Assembly: GCF_014596575.1 (NCBI RefSeq)
Contig: NZ_NASZ01000001.1
Span: forward strand, 248,001-312,000
Reading direction: 5' to 3'
Source of the DNA: Flavobacterium pokkalii
GTDB taxonomy: Bacteria; Bacteroidota; Bacteroidia; Flavobacteriales; Flavobacteriaceae
DNA length: 64,000 nucleotides
The notes beneath the pieces were generated by a model. It did not search any database. It was not told where the DNA came from and saw only the letters and a program-made list of their open reading frames with translations. The position numbers were made by a program, and so were the translations under genes. This document shows, in pieces, positions 9,807 through 18,385 of the stretch; position 1 is the first letter of the stretch, and the number at the start of each line of letters is the position of its first letter.

Positions 9807-10640
9807 CTAATTTTGGTTCACTAATAATTTGTAAGCAATCACGCTGTTATGGTTAAAGGTGGGAACGTATATCAAATTTTCCTTTTCATTATATCCTAAA
9901 TCAGCAGTATTCATCTGCCCTTGAACATCTTGTAATTTTCGAATTTCGCCATTGGCTTTTACATAATAAATCAATCCCGCCCAACAGCTAACTATAAAAT
10001 CACCATTTTTAAGTTTTTCTAAACCATCTCCTGATTTTTCAAAACCTTTAGCTAAAACACTTATATTTTTCTTTTCATCTATTTTCCAAAGTTCTGTATT
10101 GGCTAAAACATATAATTCTTTATCAATCCATTTTAATCCATTGGCATTGGTTACGTTTTGTAAATAAAGTTCGCTTCGGTCATTTTTAATGCAGTAAATT
10201 TTATTTGCACGGGTATCTGATACATAAACCACACCTTTGTTATCTACCGTTATATCGTTCAAAAATATAGCATTTTCGATTTCTAATTTATTAATGATTT
10301 TTCCGCTCGAAATATCAATACTTACTACTGCGTCTATATCTGCCACGTAAAGTGTTTTTTTATAAAGTGCTAAGCCTTTAGGTGCGTTTAGGCCTTCAAT
10401 CCACTTTGCGTTTTTAATACTGCCATCAGTATTAAGGACAGCAATGCCTCCTTTTCCGTCTTTTGCATTACCGGCGCCATCTATCAGACTCACAAATAAG
10501 CTTTTTTCAGTCGCACTATACAACACCGATTCAGGTACGGCTAAATTTGAAGTTTCCCAAACAGCTTGTGAAAGTTTTTGGGCTTTTGCAGCAAAAGTTA
10601 ATGTCATAAAGACGAGTAAACTTAAAAATTTGTATTTCAT
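9807..10640 (-). CDS. SMP-30/gluconolactonase-like beta-propeller protein, secreted
   Basis: 277 residues with a cleavable signal peptide (MKYKFLSLLVFMTLTFAAKA). The body is a series of propeller blades with motifs typical of the SMP-30/gluconolaconase/LRE-like and NHL-type fold: LNAPKGLALYKKTLYVAD, NDITVDNKGVVYVSDTR, NANGLKWIDKELYVL and SGDGLEKLKNGDFIVS. The N and D residues in these blades fit the divalent-metal site of SMP-30-like hydrolases, but the exact substrate cannot be told. It is a single-gene unit with its own terminator and is predicted periplasmic. An ATP-binding or catalytic role beyond the propeller is not visible. Confidence 0.75.
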   Translation of the reverse strand: MKYKFLSLLVFMTLTFAAKAQKLSQAVWETSNLAVPESVLYSATEKSLFVSLIDGAGNAKDGKGGIAVLNTDGSIKNAKWIEGLNAPKGLALYKKTLYVADIDAVVSIDISSGKIINKLEIENAIFLNDITVDNKGVVYVSDTRANKIYCIKNDRSELYLQNVTNANGLKWIDKELYVLANTELWKIDEKKNISVLAKGFEKSGDGLEKLKNGDFIVSCWAGLIYYVKANGEIRKLQDVQGQMNTADLGYNEKENLIYVPTFNHNSVIAYKLLVNQN

Positions 10641-10802
10641 ATTAGTTTAATTTTTGTTTTTTTAAGATTTGACTTTATAGCCTAACAAAAATATTGATTT
10701 CAGATTCAGGAACGAAAAATTTTTCGGAAAGACGATTAGCAACGATAGTCTTTCTACAACTATAAACTTTTTAAATCTTATTACGAATTAACAACTCTTT
10801 TA

Positions 10803-10833
10803 TTTGCTACATTCAAAAAACCTCTTATATTTG
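10803..10833 (+). promoter_or_regulatory. Promoter for tRNA-Asn
   Basis: TTTG at 10803-10806 and TATATTTG at 10826-10833, spaced 19 nt, match the Bacteroidota -33/-7 consensus. Transcription would start near 10840, giving a leader of roughly 65 nt before the tRNA. Confidence 0.7.
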
Positions 10834-10906
10834 CAACCGCTAAGAACAAGTCAACCGACAAACTTAGCAAACGGAAACGTTATTAAGTACATTAAAATAT
10901 ACAGTT

Positions 10907-10980
10907 TCCTCCTTAGCTCAGTTGGTTAGAGCATCTGACTGTTAATCAGAGGGTCCTTGGTTCGAGCCCAAGAGGGGGAG
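10907..10980 (+). tRNA. tRNA-Asn (anticodon GTT)
   Basis: Complete cloverleaf of 74 nt: acceptor arm 10907-10913 with 10973-10979 (one G-U pair), anticodon stem 10934-10938 with 10946-10950, anticodon GTT at 10941-10943, T-loop TTCGAGC at 10961-10967, discriminator G at 10980, CCA not encoded. G73 is typical of tRNA-Asn. A promoter lies upstream and a strong terminator follows. Confidence 0.97.
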
Positions 10981-10990
10981 CTTTTTTTAG

Positions 10991-11025
10991 AAGCCTTTAC
11001 AGCAATGTAGAGGCTTTTATTTTTT
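10991..11025 (+). terminator. Terminator of tRNA-Asn
   Basis: An 11-bp stem (10991-11001 with 11006-11016, one G-U) with a GCAA loop and a T-rich tail. The tail touches the end of the convergent minus-strand lipoprotein gene. Confidence 0.85.
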
Positions 11026-11754
11026 AATTAAGTAGTCATTGGCTTCTTCGTATGGAATTAATAATTCTCTTGATCCGTCTACATAAGGTGCAATTTCATA
11101 AGGATTGTAATGCAGGAGAATTCCTTTTTGGGTAAAGAAAATATTTTGTGCAACATGAAAAATATCATCTTCAAAAAGCATTCCGGTGCTGTTGATGGGT
11201 TGGTCTTTCGGGATTTGGAACTTTTCTCTGAATTTGGCTTCTGCAAAAACCTGAAATAAATTCCAGTTTTTAAACAAAGTTTCGTTAGGAATTTGTTTGC
11301 CGGTTTCGGGGTCAAAAAGTAAAGAGCGTAATCCGGCATAGCCGTGGGCGCCACCGGTAAAAGTGTAATGATTGATTTCGATGTTGATGAGGTTCTCGGA
11401 ACGGTATTTTACTTTTCCTTCTATATTAGCTTCCCAGCCAAAATGATCTCTGGGAAAATCTTTTTTTATTTTTTCATAAGCCTGGATGAATGAAGTAGCC
11501 AGTTGCTCGTAATTGGTAGCGATATTGGGCTTGTCCCCAAAATCAATAATCGATTTTACGGTTTCAAAAACGGTTTTGTTAATACTGTCAGCAATAATTC
11601 CGGAATTGGTGGCAACAGGGATTTTTAATTTGATAGTTGGGCAATTTTCTTTGCAATCCAAAGAGGATGTTTTTTTAAAAGATTGATTTTCAAAATTTAA
11701 TTCTTTGGAACAGCTAATAAAAAGTAGTAAGAAAACGAGCAGACTGTATTTCAT
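11017..11754 (-). CDS. DUF4163/DUF3298 domain lipoprotein (PdaC/RsiV-like fold)
   Basis: 245 residues. A lipoprotein signal peptide ends at the Cys of LLFISCSK (residue 15). The middle carries the DUF4163 hallmark NHYTFTGGAHGYAG, and the C-terminal part the DUF3298 hallmark YNPYEIAPYVDGSREL with conserved Tyr, Pro and Gly. This domain pair occurs in the periplasmic parts of anti-sigma factors and deacetylases in Firmicutes and as stand-alone lipoproteins in Bacteroidota. No sigma factor lies beside this copy, so its partner is unknown. It ends against the tRNA-Asn terminator and is transcribed convergently to it. Confidence 0.82.
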   Translation of the reverse strand: MKYSLLVFLLLFISCSKELNFENQSFKKTSSLDCKENCPTIKLKIPVATNSGIIADSINKTVFETVKSIIDFGDKPNIATNYEQLATSFIQAYEKIKKDFPRDHFGWEANIEGKVKYRSENLINIEINHYTFTGGAHGYAGLRSLLFDPETGKQIPNETLFKNWNLFQVFAEAKFREKFQIPKDQPINSTGMLFEDDIFHVAQNIFFTQKGILLHYNPYEIAPYVDGSRELLIPYEEANDYLIKK

Positions 11755-11877
11755 TTTAAAAAAGTTTGAGGAAATTCCTTTTGTTTTGGGTATAAAAAAT
11801 GCCTTCCTATAAAGAAGAAGTGACTTTAAAGATAGCGGTTTGATTTTAAAAATAAAAATCAGAAAAGGAATTAAGGC

Positions 11878-12690
11878 TTATTGCAGGTAGTAAATGTAGC
11901 CTACGTTTAGCCAAACCAGCCAGTCGTTGGCCTTGTTTTCTTTGTATAAATCCGGGTTGGGTTTTAGGCCGTCCACCCAGTCTGAAAAATAATATTGAAA
12001 ACGTAAATCAATCATTAAATCGCTTAACGGAGCCAGTTTGTATCGGGTTCCTACACTGGAAACAATAGACCACACTGTGCCGCCTTCAGTCGAAAAACCA
12101 TACTGACGATTGTCGGTTGGTGTTAGGTATTTTGGATAAGTTGTTAATGATGTTCCTAATGGTCCCATCGTTGAATAGGCTTCGGTGTTGTAATAACTAA
12201 ATTGACCGCCCAAACTCACAAACGGACCTAAACTTCCTATTCTTGCCGTGAAATCACGAATACTCAACGGGAAATATTCTAACTGCATTCCAATGTTGGT
12301 TACAGAGCTGTTTCCTTTCATGGCTCTCAATTGGTCAGCTTCGAGTGAAGTTCTTTCCAGAGAAACCCATTCTCCAAAATGATCGAAATTTGTTTTGTTG
12401 TATGATAATTCGCTTCGAAGTTTAAAATGGTCGTTAAAATAAGTCTCGGGATTGTAACAGTCACATTCTGCCGTATAAGAAAAGTTGATGTAATGGATAA
12501 TTCCAACTCCAATTCCGGTATTGCCGGCATTGGTTTTTAAATCGTGTCTTTCACCGTAATCGGATTGAAAAGCAACCGGACCGGCAATAGCTCCAATTTC
12601 GTGCGAAAAACCCAGCTGTGCATTTGTCTTATTGGAAAATCCAAATAAAACTGCTAAAACTAGTAGGCTTATCCATTTATTTTTGAGCAT
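11878..12690 (-). CDS. THC0290_0291-type outer membrane protein beside gdhA
   Basis: About 270 residues. I start it at the ATG at 12690 (MLKNKWISLLVLAVLFGFS), which opens a clear signal peptide ending near TNAQ; the frame continues upstream only through a TTG codon at 12705. Alternating hydrophobic strands (LRSELSYNKTNF, MIDLRFQYYFSDW, WLVWLNVGYIYYLQ) indicate an outer-membrane beta-barrel ending close to an aromatic residue. This family is regularly found next to glutamate dehydrogenase in flavobacteria, and here it is divergent from gdhA across a 249-bp gap. Function unknown. The family name is recalled, not searched. Confidence 0.7.
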   Translation of the reverse strand: MLKNKWISLLVLAVLFGFSNKTNAQLGFSHEIGAIAGPVAFQSDYGERHDLKTNAGNTGIGVGIIHYINFSYTAECDCYNPETYFNDHFKLRSELSYNKTNFDHFGEWVSLERTSLEADQLRAMKGNSSVTNIGMQLEYFPLSIRDFTARIGSLGPFVSLGGQFSYYNTEAYSTMGPLGTSLTTYPKYLTPTDNRQYGFSTEGGTVWSIVSSVGTRYKLAPLSDLMIDLRFQYYFSDWVDGLKPNPDLYKENKANDWLVWLNVGYIYYLQ

Positions 12691-12887
12691 TTTAGTACAA
12701 TTCAAGATACAACAAAGATATAAAAAAGCTTATTCAACTACTTAAATAATCAGTAAACTAGATGAAATGGATTTTTTTCAGATGAATTGCCTTTTAGTTA
12801 AAGTTTTTGTTGTCATTTCTTAATAAGAATAGAATTATTCTTTGGTTTTTAGGTAGTAGTTTTAGGTGAAATTTTTGTATAAAAATG

Positions 12888-12895
12888 TATATTTG
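12888..12895 (+). promoter_or_regulatory. -7 element of gdhA promoter
   Basis: TATATTTG matches TAnnTTTG. Transcription would begin near 12902, which supports the ATG at 12940 and argues against the in-frame ATG at 12910. No well-spaced -33 TTTG was seen. Confidence 0.5.
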
Positions 12896-12939
12896 TTAGG
12901 AAGCACAAAATGTTTTTTAACGTTAAAAACCTAAATATT

Positions 12940-14283
12940 ATGTCTCAGGCTATTCAAGATTTTATGAATGGGGTTACATTGAGAAATCCCAATGAACCTG
13001 AATTTTTACAGGCTGTTTTAGAAGTTGCCGAAACAGTAATTCCTTTTATCGAAAAAAATAAAAAATACCAAAACCAAATGCTCCTGGAGCGAATGGTAGA
13101 AGCCGACAGAATTATCATTTTTCGTGTGGCCTGGATTGACGATAAAGGACAAACTCAGGTAAACAGAGGTTTTCGTGTTCAAATGAATTCAGCAATTGGG
13201 CCATACAAAGGGGGATTGCGTTTTCATCCTACAGTGAATTTAAGTGTTTTGAAATTCTTGGCTTTTGAGCAAACTTTTAAAAATAGTTTGACCACTTTGC
13301 CAATGGGAGGCGGAAAAGGAGGTTCGGATTTTGATCCAAAAGGGAAATCAGATATCGAAGTAATGCGTTTTTGCCAATCGTTTATGACGGAGTTGTGCAA
13401 ATACGTAGGTGCTTATACGGATGTTCCGGCAGGAGATATGGGAGTAGGAGCCCGCGAAGTAGGTTATTTATTTGGGCAGTACAAAAAAATTCGAAATGAA
13501 TTTACGGGCGTTTTAACGGGTAAAGGAATGTCTTACGGAGGATCATTAATCAGACCCGAGGCTACCGGTTACGGAGTGGTGTATTTTGCTCAGAGTATGC
13601 TGGAAACCCGTGGAATGGATTTGAAAGACAAAATTGTTGCGGTTTCGGGATCCGGAAATGTAGCGCAATATGCGGTAGAAAAAGCGACACAATTAGGAGC
13701 TAAAGTGGTTACGATGTCGGATTCTACAGGGTATATTTACGATGCTGACGGAATTGATGCCGAAAAACTGGCGTATATGATGCATTTGAAAAATGAATTG
13801 CGTACTAAAATCAGTGAATATGTTGTAAAATACCCGAATGCAAAATTCTACGAAGGCGCTAAATCCTGGGAACAACCTTGTGATATTGCTTTGCCTTGTG
13901 CCACTCAAAACGAATTGAACGCCGAAGATGCGCAAACTTTAGTGGCTAACGGTTGTGTTTGTGTTTCTGAAGGCGCTAATATGCCTTCGACTCCTGAGGC
14001 AATTGCTGTTTTCCACAAAGCCAGAATATTATTTTCTCCCGGAAAAGCTTCTAATGCCGGCGGAGTAGCCACTTCAGGACTGGAAATGTCCCAAAACTCT
14101 TTGCGATTGAGTTGGACGGCCGAGGAAGTAGATAAAAAATTAAAAACAATTATGCTTAATATTCATGCTTCCTGTGTGCAGTATGGTACCGAAGAAGACG
14201 GATATATCGATTATGTAAAAGGTGCCAATATTGCCGGATTTGTAAAAGTAGCCGATGCTATGCTTGCTCAGGGGGTCGTTTAG
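12940..14283 (+). CDS. gdhA: NADP-type glutamate dehydrogenase
   Basis: 447 residues from the ATG at 12940 (MSQAIQDFMNGV), the same length as hexameric class-I bacterial enzymes. Catalyses reversible reductive amination of 2-oxoglutarate with ammonia. Visible signatures: KGGLRFHPTVN, the catalytic-lysine region PMGGGKGGSDFDPKGKSD, the acidic loop AGDMGVGAREVGYLFGQY, the Rossmann glycine motif VSGSGNVAQYA, and the substrate-binding C-terminal part KASNAGGVATSGLEMSQNS. The reading frame is open to an ATG at 12910 but those ten extra residues are not family-like. A likely -7 element (12888-12895) precedes it. The gene is transcribed alone, away from the outer-membrane protein gene on its left. 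Confidence 0.96.
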   Translation: MSQAIQDFMNGVTLRNPNEPEFLQAVLEVAETVIPFIEKNKKYQNQMLLERMVEADRIIIFRVAWIDDKGQTQVNRGFRVQMNSAIGPYKGGLRFHPTVNLSVLKFLAFEQTFKNSLTTLPMGGGKGGSDFDPKGKSDIEVMRFCQSFMTELCKYVGAYTDVPAGDMGVGAREVGYLFGQYKKIRNEFTGVLTGKGMSYGGSLIRPEATGYGVVYFAQSMLETRGMDLKDKIVAVSGSGNVAQYAVEKATQLGAKVVTMSDSTGYIYDADGIDAEKLAYMMHLKNELRTKISEYVVKYPNAKFYEGAKSWEQPCDIALPCATQNELNAEDAQTLVANGCVCVSEGANMPSTPEAIAVFHKARILFSPGKASNAGGVATSGLEMSQNSLRLSWTAEEVDKKLKTIMLNIHASCVQYGTEEDGYIDYVKGANIAGFVKVADAMLAQGVV

Positions 14284-14287
14284 TTTT

Positions 14288-14357
14288 TTAGTCCTCAGTC
14301 CTTAGTCCTTAGTTACTTTTTAGCACTAAGGACTAGGGACTAAATAGCTAAGGACTC
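14288..14357. repeat. Inverted/direct AGTCCTTA repeat between gdhA and recO
   Basis: The unit AGTCCTTA occurs in direct and inverted copies. Arms 14288-14306 and 14325-14343 pair at 17 of 19 positions, and a further inverted copy lies at 14347-14357. It could act as a terminator-like structure for gdhA, though no T-run follows directly. Confidence 0.6.
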
Positions 14358-14397
14358 TTTTAACTATCTTCGCAATTCATTTTAGTAAAACCAATCC

Positions 14398-15111
14398 ATG
14401 CAAATTAAAACCAAAGCAATTGTTATTTCGGCTTTAAAATATCAGGAAAAAAGTCTGATTGTAAAGTGCTTTACGTTGTCGCATGGATTGAAATCGTACT
14501 TTGTCAGAGATGCTTTTTCAGGGAGAAAAACGTCGCAAAAAATGGCTTATTTTCAGCCGATGAGTATTCTCGAAATTGAAGCTACTCATAAGAACAAAGG
14601 CACTTTGGAACATTTTAAAGAAATTAAAATTGCAGCGCCTTTTCAAAGCATTCATTCGGATATTTTCAAGAGTACGATTGTGTTGTTTCTTTCTGAAATT
14701 TTGCATCATTCCATTCATGAAGAAGAGAAGAACGAAACCCTTTTTACTTTTTTAGAAACCGCTTTGCATTGGTTAGACAATCATGACGAAATTGCTAATT
14801 TTCATCTGATTCTAATGCTCGAAATGACTAAATATCTCGGTTTTTATCCGGATACTTCCGATAGCGATATGCTTTTTTTTGAAATCAACGAAGGAATTTT
14901 TACGCCTTTTGCCGGAGCAAATGCTTTGAGCGAACATGAAACGCATTTGTTTAAAAAACTCCTAACGTTAAAATTAGACAGCAATCAAAAAGTATTTCAT
15001 GTAATTGAAAGACAATTGCTCTTAAAAATCCTCATTGATTATTATGCGTATCATTTGGATGGTTTCAAAAGACCTAAATCACTAGAGGTTTTAAAAGAGG
15101 TTTTTGCCTGA
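14398..15111 (+). CDS. recO: DNA repair protein RecO
   Basis: 237 residues. RecO anneals single strands and loads RecA with RecR in the RecF pathway. The N-terminal OB fold is clear (KAIVISALKYQEKSLIVKCFT then GLKSYFVRDAFS), followed by the helical C-terminal part. The zinc-finger cysteines of some RecO proteins are absent, as is common in Bacteroidota. The start ATG at 14398 gives a standard N-terminus (MQIKTKAIVIS). A TATCTTCG element at 14365-14372 is a plausible -7 box. The gene stops one base before the convergent gene at 15113, with no visible terminator between them. Confidence 0.9.
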   Translation: MQIKTKAIVISALKYQEKSLIVKCFTLSHGLKSYFVRDAFSGRKTSQKMAYFQPMSILEIEATHKNKGTLEHFKEIKIAAPFQSIHSDIFKSTIVLFLSEILHHSIHEEEKNETLFTFLETALHWLDNHDEIANFHLILMLEMTKYLGFYPDTSDSDMLFFEINEGIFTPFAGANALSEHETHLFKKLLTLKLDSNQKVFHVIERQLLLKILIDYYAYHLDGFKRPKSLEVLKEVFA

Positions 15112-15112
15112 T

Positions 15113-15853
15113 TTATTTTTTTAGATTAGTTGGATCGATATTTATTTTGACACCTAAAGAAATAATATCTTTTTGTTGAGGGAATGAAGAATCCGTAAGA
15201 TTCAAACTGTAAACATATTGAAGCTGAAGTTTGAAATTTTCTAATCCAGCCCGAATAGTCAGTGCAGGTTCAAACAACCAAAAAGCATTATTCGCTTTTA
15301 AATAAGCAACATCATAATTAGTTGCGTTATCATCGCCATTGATGTCTTTGTACTTTAGGTGAACAAGTCTTGAAGAAAGAGAAGTGGAAAAATATTTCCG
15401 GCTGTAACTAATACTGGGTTGAATTCCTATACGATTAAATTTGGCCGAAAAATTATCATATCCGCTTTCATCAGTATAATTTTTTAAGTCAAGTTTTCCA
15501 AAACAAAGTAATCCATAGGTTTCAAATACAAAATGACGAGCAATTTTGTTGAAATAGCCGGCACCTATTTCCAGCATTCTTCCCGTTGCTTTGTAGTCAT
15601 CCGAGGAATCACTTAAGTATCCGCCATTGCCATTTTTTACCCAATCGCCATTGAATTGTAAAGCAATGTGATCGCTTATAGCATGGGCGGTTTGGATTTC
15701 AAATCCATTGGTATATTCACTTTCGTTGTAAGCCACTCCAAAGTTGGTTTGTCCTTTGGCTTTCATAATTGGGATATTTTGTGAATTAGGAACATAGTAT
15801 TCAGGGCTGCAACCTAAACTTAGGATAGCAATGAGGAATAATATTGTTTTCAT
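15113..15853 (-). CDS. Predicted outer-membrane beta-barrel lipoprotein
   Basis: 246 residues. A lipoprotein signal peptide (MKTILFLIAILSLGC, Cys 15) is followed by amphipathic strands such as QIQTA-type and HIALQFNGDW, FVFETYGLLCFGKLDL, SISYSRKYFSTSLSSRLVHL and FKLQLQYVYSLNL, ending VKINIDP. The pattern fits a small barrel of 8-10 strands anchored by a lipid. No family function can be assigned. It lies 11 bp downstream of the SDR gene on the minus strand and is probably the last gene of that operon; its stop abuts recO. Confidence 0.65.
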   Translation of the reverse strand: MKTILFLIAILSLGCSPEYYVPNSQNIPIMKAKGQTNFGVAYNESEYTNGFEIQTAHAISDHIALQFNGDWVKNGNGGYLSDSSDDYKATGRMLEIGAGYFNKIARHFVFETYGLLCFGKLDLKNYTDESGYDNFSAKFNRIGIQPSISYSRKYFSTSLSSRLVHLKYKDINGDDNATNYDVAYLKANNAFWLFEPALTIRAGLENFKLQLQYVYSLNLTDSSFPQQKDIISLGVKINIDPTNLKK

Positions 15854-15864
15854 AACAGTTGGTT

Positions 15865-16713
15865 TTAAGGTTGGGAAGTTTGACTAAGGAGTTGTTGCTC
15901 GTGATTTCCGTTTCCAATGTTGTAGGATTGGAACTTATTGACATGACTGTTGGCAATCATTTTAATCATAAAATCAGGAAGTAATTTTTCGATTAACAAA
16001 AAAAGTTTGTTCATTAAACCGGGAATTATAATTTCATCCTGATGCAATAAGCCTTTAATGGCAATAACAGCCACTTTGTCCGGATTCATGATGGATTGAC
16101 GGGCGAGCCAGTGATTAGACTGATTGGTTTTAATAGTTGTTGGGTTGGTGTTCATTCCGCCGGGGCAAATGACACTCACATTGATATTGTCGGATTTTAA
16201 TTCGGCACGCAGGCTTTTGGAAAAAGAATAGACATAAGATTTGGTAGCGCCATACACTTGTTTTTTCGCCAGATAAAAGAAACAACTCAGGCTGCTTACA
16301 TTTAAAATATGAGAAGGCTGATTGGTTTTTAGCATTTCTAAAAACAAACTGCTGAGCAATGTGGTTACCATTACGTTTAATTTGACTTGTTTTTGATAAA
16401 AATCGATAGTTCCTTCTTTAAAAAACATAGTGCTTCCTAAACCGACATTGTTGATCAGCATATTTACGGAAAGCTTTCTTTGCTCCACTTCTTTGTACAG
16501 GGCAACACAATTTTCCTCCACCGAAAGGTCTTTTTCAATAGGAATTACATGGACGTTGTAAGTTTGCATTATAAATTCGGCTAATGGTGTGAGTCCGGAA
16601 TTGGGTAATGAAACCAGAATTAAGTTCATTTTTCTTTTGGCGCATTCAATGGCTAATGCTTTTCCGAATCCTTCGCTGGAACCGGTTATCAGGGTGTAAA
16701 GTTTAGTATTCAT
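15865..16713 (-). CDS. Short-chain dehydrogenase/reductase
   Basis: 282 residues, classical SDR. Cofactor motif TGSSEGFGKA (residues 10-19), the NNVG structural motif (88-91, a variant of NNAG), Asn 113, the catalytic serine region NVSSLS (138-143) and catalytic Tyr154/Lys158 in YGATK are all present, so it should be an active NAD(P)-dependent oxidoreductase. The SEGFGKA form and the C-terminal hydrophobic segment (NKLFLLIEKLLPDFMIKMI) resemble SDRs acting on lipid or steroid-like substrates; the substrate is not shown. It overlaps the upstream epimerase gene by 11 bp, indicating translational coupling. Confidence 0.88.
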   Translation of the reverse strand: MNTKLYTLITGSSEGFGKALAIECAKRKMNLILVSLPNSGLTPLAEFIMQTYNVHVIPIEKDLSVEENCVALYKEVEQRKLSVNMLINNVGLGSTMFFKEGTIDFYQKQVKLNVMVTTLLSSLFLEMLKTNQPSHILNVSSLSCFFYLAKKQVYGATKSYVYSFSKSLRAELKSDNINVSVICPGGMNTNPTTIKTNQSNHWLARQSIMNPDKVAVIAIKGLLHQDEIIIPGLMNKLFLLIEKLLPDFMIKMIANSHVNKFQSYNIGNGNHEQQLLSQTSQP

Positions 16714-17698
16714 GACGTTGATTTTTTAGATGAGGAATAGTTTGTTTCAGGGCTTCTTCAAAAGGAGTGATTTTATATCCTAAAAACTGGATGGCTTTGT
16801 TGCTGCTAAAGAGTTTGTTGCAAAAAATTTGTTGGATACTTTCATTGGTAACAAAAGGCTCTTTTTGAGTGGTGTAAAATCGGATCCATTGCATTACAGA
16901 AACAATTTTGAGGAAGGTTTTCGGGATTTCGATGATTTTGGTTTTGGCTCCGGAAACATTTTTTACGGTGTTGAAGAAATCTTTATATGAGATATTTTCT
17001 CCTCCCAAAATGTAATTTTCACCCGATTTACCTTTGTTTAAAGCAAGAATATGACCTTCAATTACGTCGTCAATAAAACAATAATTGGCTATTAAATGAC
17101 TGGGTTTTGGAATAAAAGTGAGTTTGCCGTTTAAAAAATTATGAATTACGGTATTCATAGTAATACTTTTTGTTTCGGTGCAACTGTAACCGTAAATTTT
17201 TGACGGAGAAACAATTACTGCGTGAAGTCCTTCGGAAGCGTATTTTTTTACCAAATTTTCTGCTTCATATTTAGTACTGTCATAATCGCAGATAAAAGGA
17301 GTGGTTCGCGAATGATTTTCGGTTAATGATTTTCCTTCTGACGGGCCAATCACGCTGCAACTACTGGTGAAAAGAAATTTTTGTATGCCAAATTCTAATG
17401 ATTTTTCTAATAGATTTTTGGTTCCTTCAACATTGATTTTGTAAAATTGAGTCGCATCGGAATCGAATATTTTTACCAAAGCAGCAGTGTGATACACCTG
17501 ATTACACCCTTGAATTGCATTAGAAATTGATTGTACATCCGTGATGTCGCCTTGAAAAACGTGGATGTTTTTATGCGCAGGAATATTCGGAGATTTTGGA
17601 TTTCTAACCAATATGTGTATTTCGTTATTTCGTTCGGCAAGGGTAAGTGCTAGTTTATGACCTATTTGTCCCGTAGCCCCTGTTATTAAAATTTTCAT
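16703..17698 (-). CDS. NAD-dependent epimerase/dehydratase family protein
   Basis: 331 residues, extended SDR. N-terminal Rossmann motif TGATGQIG (residues 6-13), the active-site serines at TSSCSVIG (111-118) and a YDSTK catalytic pair (Tyr139, Lys143) are intact. Overall pattern resembles dihydroflavonol reductase/3-beta-hydroxysteroid dehydrogenase-like enzymes rather than nucleotide-sugar epimerases, but this is an inference. It overlaps the SDR gene downstream by 11 bp and the membrane-protein gene upstream by 44 bp, so the three are one translationally coupled unit. Confidence 0.87.
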   Translation of the reverse strand: MKILITGATGQIGHKLALTLAERNNEIHILVRNPKSPNIPAHKNIHVFQGDITDVQSISNAIQGCNQVYHTAALVKIFDSDATQFYKINVEGTKNLLEKSLEFGIQKFLFTSSCSVIGPSEGKSLTENHSRTTPFICDYDSTKYEAENLVKKYASEGLHAVIVSPSKIYGYSCTETKSITMNTVIHNFLNGKLTFIPKPSHLIANYCFIDDVIEGHILALNKGKSGENYILGGENISYKDFFNTVKNVSGAKTKIIEIPKTFLKIVSVMQWIRFYTTQKEPFVTNESIQQIFCNKLFSSNKAIQFLGYKITPFEEALKQTIPHLKNQRHEY

Positions 17699-18380
17699 GA
17701 CGTGTTGTTTTTAAATCAATTACATACAATCGGTAAAAATTAATCTCATAAGCTAATGAAAAGCTTATGTGGAGGATGATGGCAGGCCAGACAGCCTGAA
17801 ACAGTAAATTGAATATGCAAACCATAATTCCAAAAGGAATACAGACCAATAGTTCTTTTTTGCTATTGAATAGATGTAGTAAAACATAGATGGACACATT
17901 GGTAATAATGGCTATAGGAATTCCAAATTGATGAGCGGTTTCAAAAAGGAAACTTCCTCTTAACCATAATTCATACGAAAAAAGAAAAAGTGCCCGGCTT
18001 ATAAAATAAGAACAGAAAAAAAGTGTTGAAAACTGTGTTGCATTTCCTGAGGATTGTTTTCTTTTTTTAAATGTATTTTTACTTTGCTTGAATGCCAGAA
18101 ACAGAATTAAAATAAAGGTTAAAAGATAAAGTGTAATTATGTTTGCGGTTATTTCTGGATTAAATAAAAGTTGTAAAACATTGTTTTTTAGTGTTATTAA
18201 GGCAGTAATTCCGAGTAAAATAGCTTCGAAAATTTGATTGCTTATCAACTGGATTGGTTTGGAAGAGAAATTTCCGTTTTCATCAATGAGTCTTTGACTT
18301 CCTTTTTTTATTTGTTTCCAATTGAAAGCAAAAAAGATAATATAGCTGAAAGCATACAAGAATAAGGTCGTAGTTTCCAC
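17655..18380 (-). CDS. Polytopic membrane protein, degenerate CPBP-protease-like
   Basis: 241 residues with about seven hydrophobic segments. The C-terminal half has the layout of CPBP (Abi/CAAX-type) intramembrane proteases: an ELWLRG segment where active members have an EExxxR motif, then HL in VLLHLF, then HISFSLAYE. Only one Glu is present (Tyr-Glu instead of Glu-Glu), so activity is doubtful. The last about 15 residues are encoded inside the start of the epimerase gene (44-bp overlap). In an operon with envelope and dehydrogenase genes. Function not known. Confidence 0.6.
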   Translation of the reverse strand: METTTLFLYAFSYIIFFAFNWKQIKKGSQRLIDENGNFSSKPIQLISNQIFEAILLGITALITLKNNVLQLLFNPEITANIITLYLLTFILILFLAFKQSKNTFKKRKQSSGNATQFSTLFFCSYFISRALFLFSYELWLRGSFLFETAHQFGIPIAIITNVSIYVLLHLFNSKKELLVCIPFGIMVCIFNLLFQAVWPAIILHISFSLAYEINFYRLYVIDLKTTRHENFNNRGYGTNRS

Positions 18381-18385
18381 GGTTT

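Noticed and set aside
10444..10650. Plus-strand frame opposite the SMP-30-like gene
   Set aside because: Antisense shadow without a ribosome site or domain.
12691..12705. TTG start five codons upstream for the gdhA-neighbour gene
   Set aside because: An ATG at 12690 opens a clean signal peptide.
12910..12939. Upstream ATG of gdhA
   Set aside because: The -7 promoter element at 12888-12895 leaves almost no leader for it and the extra residues are not family-like.
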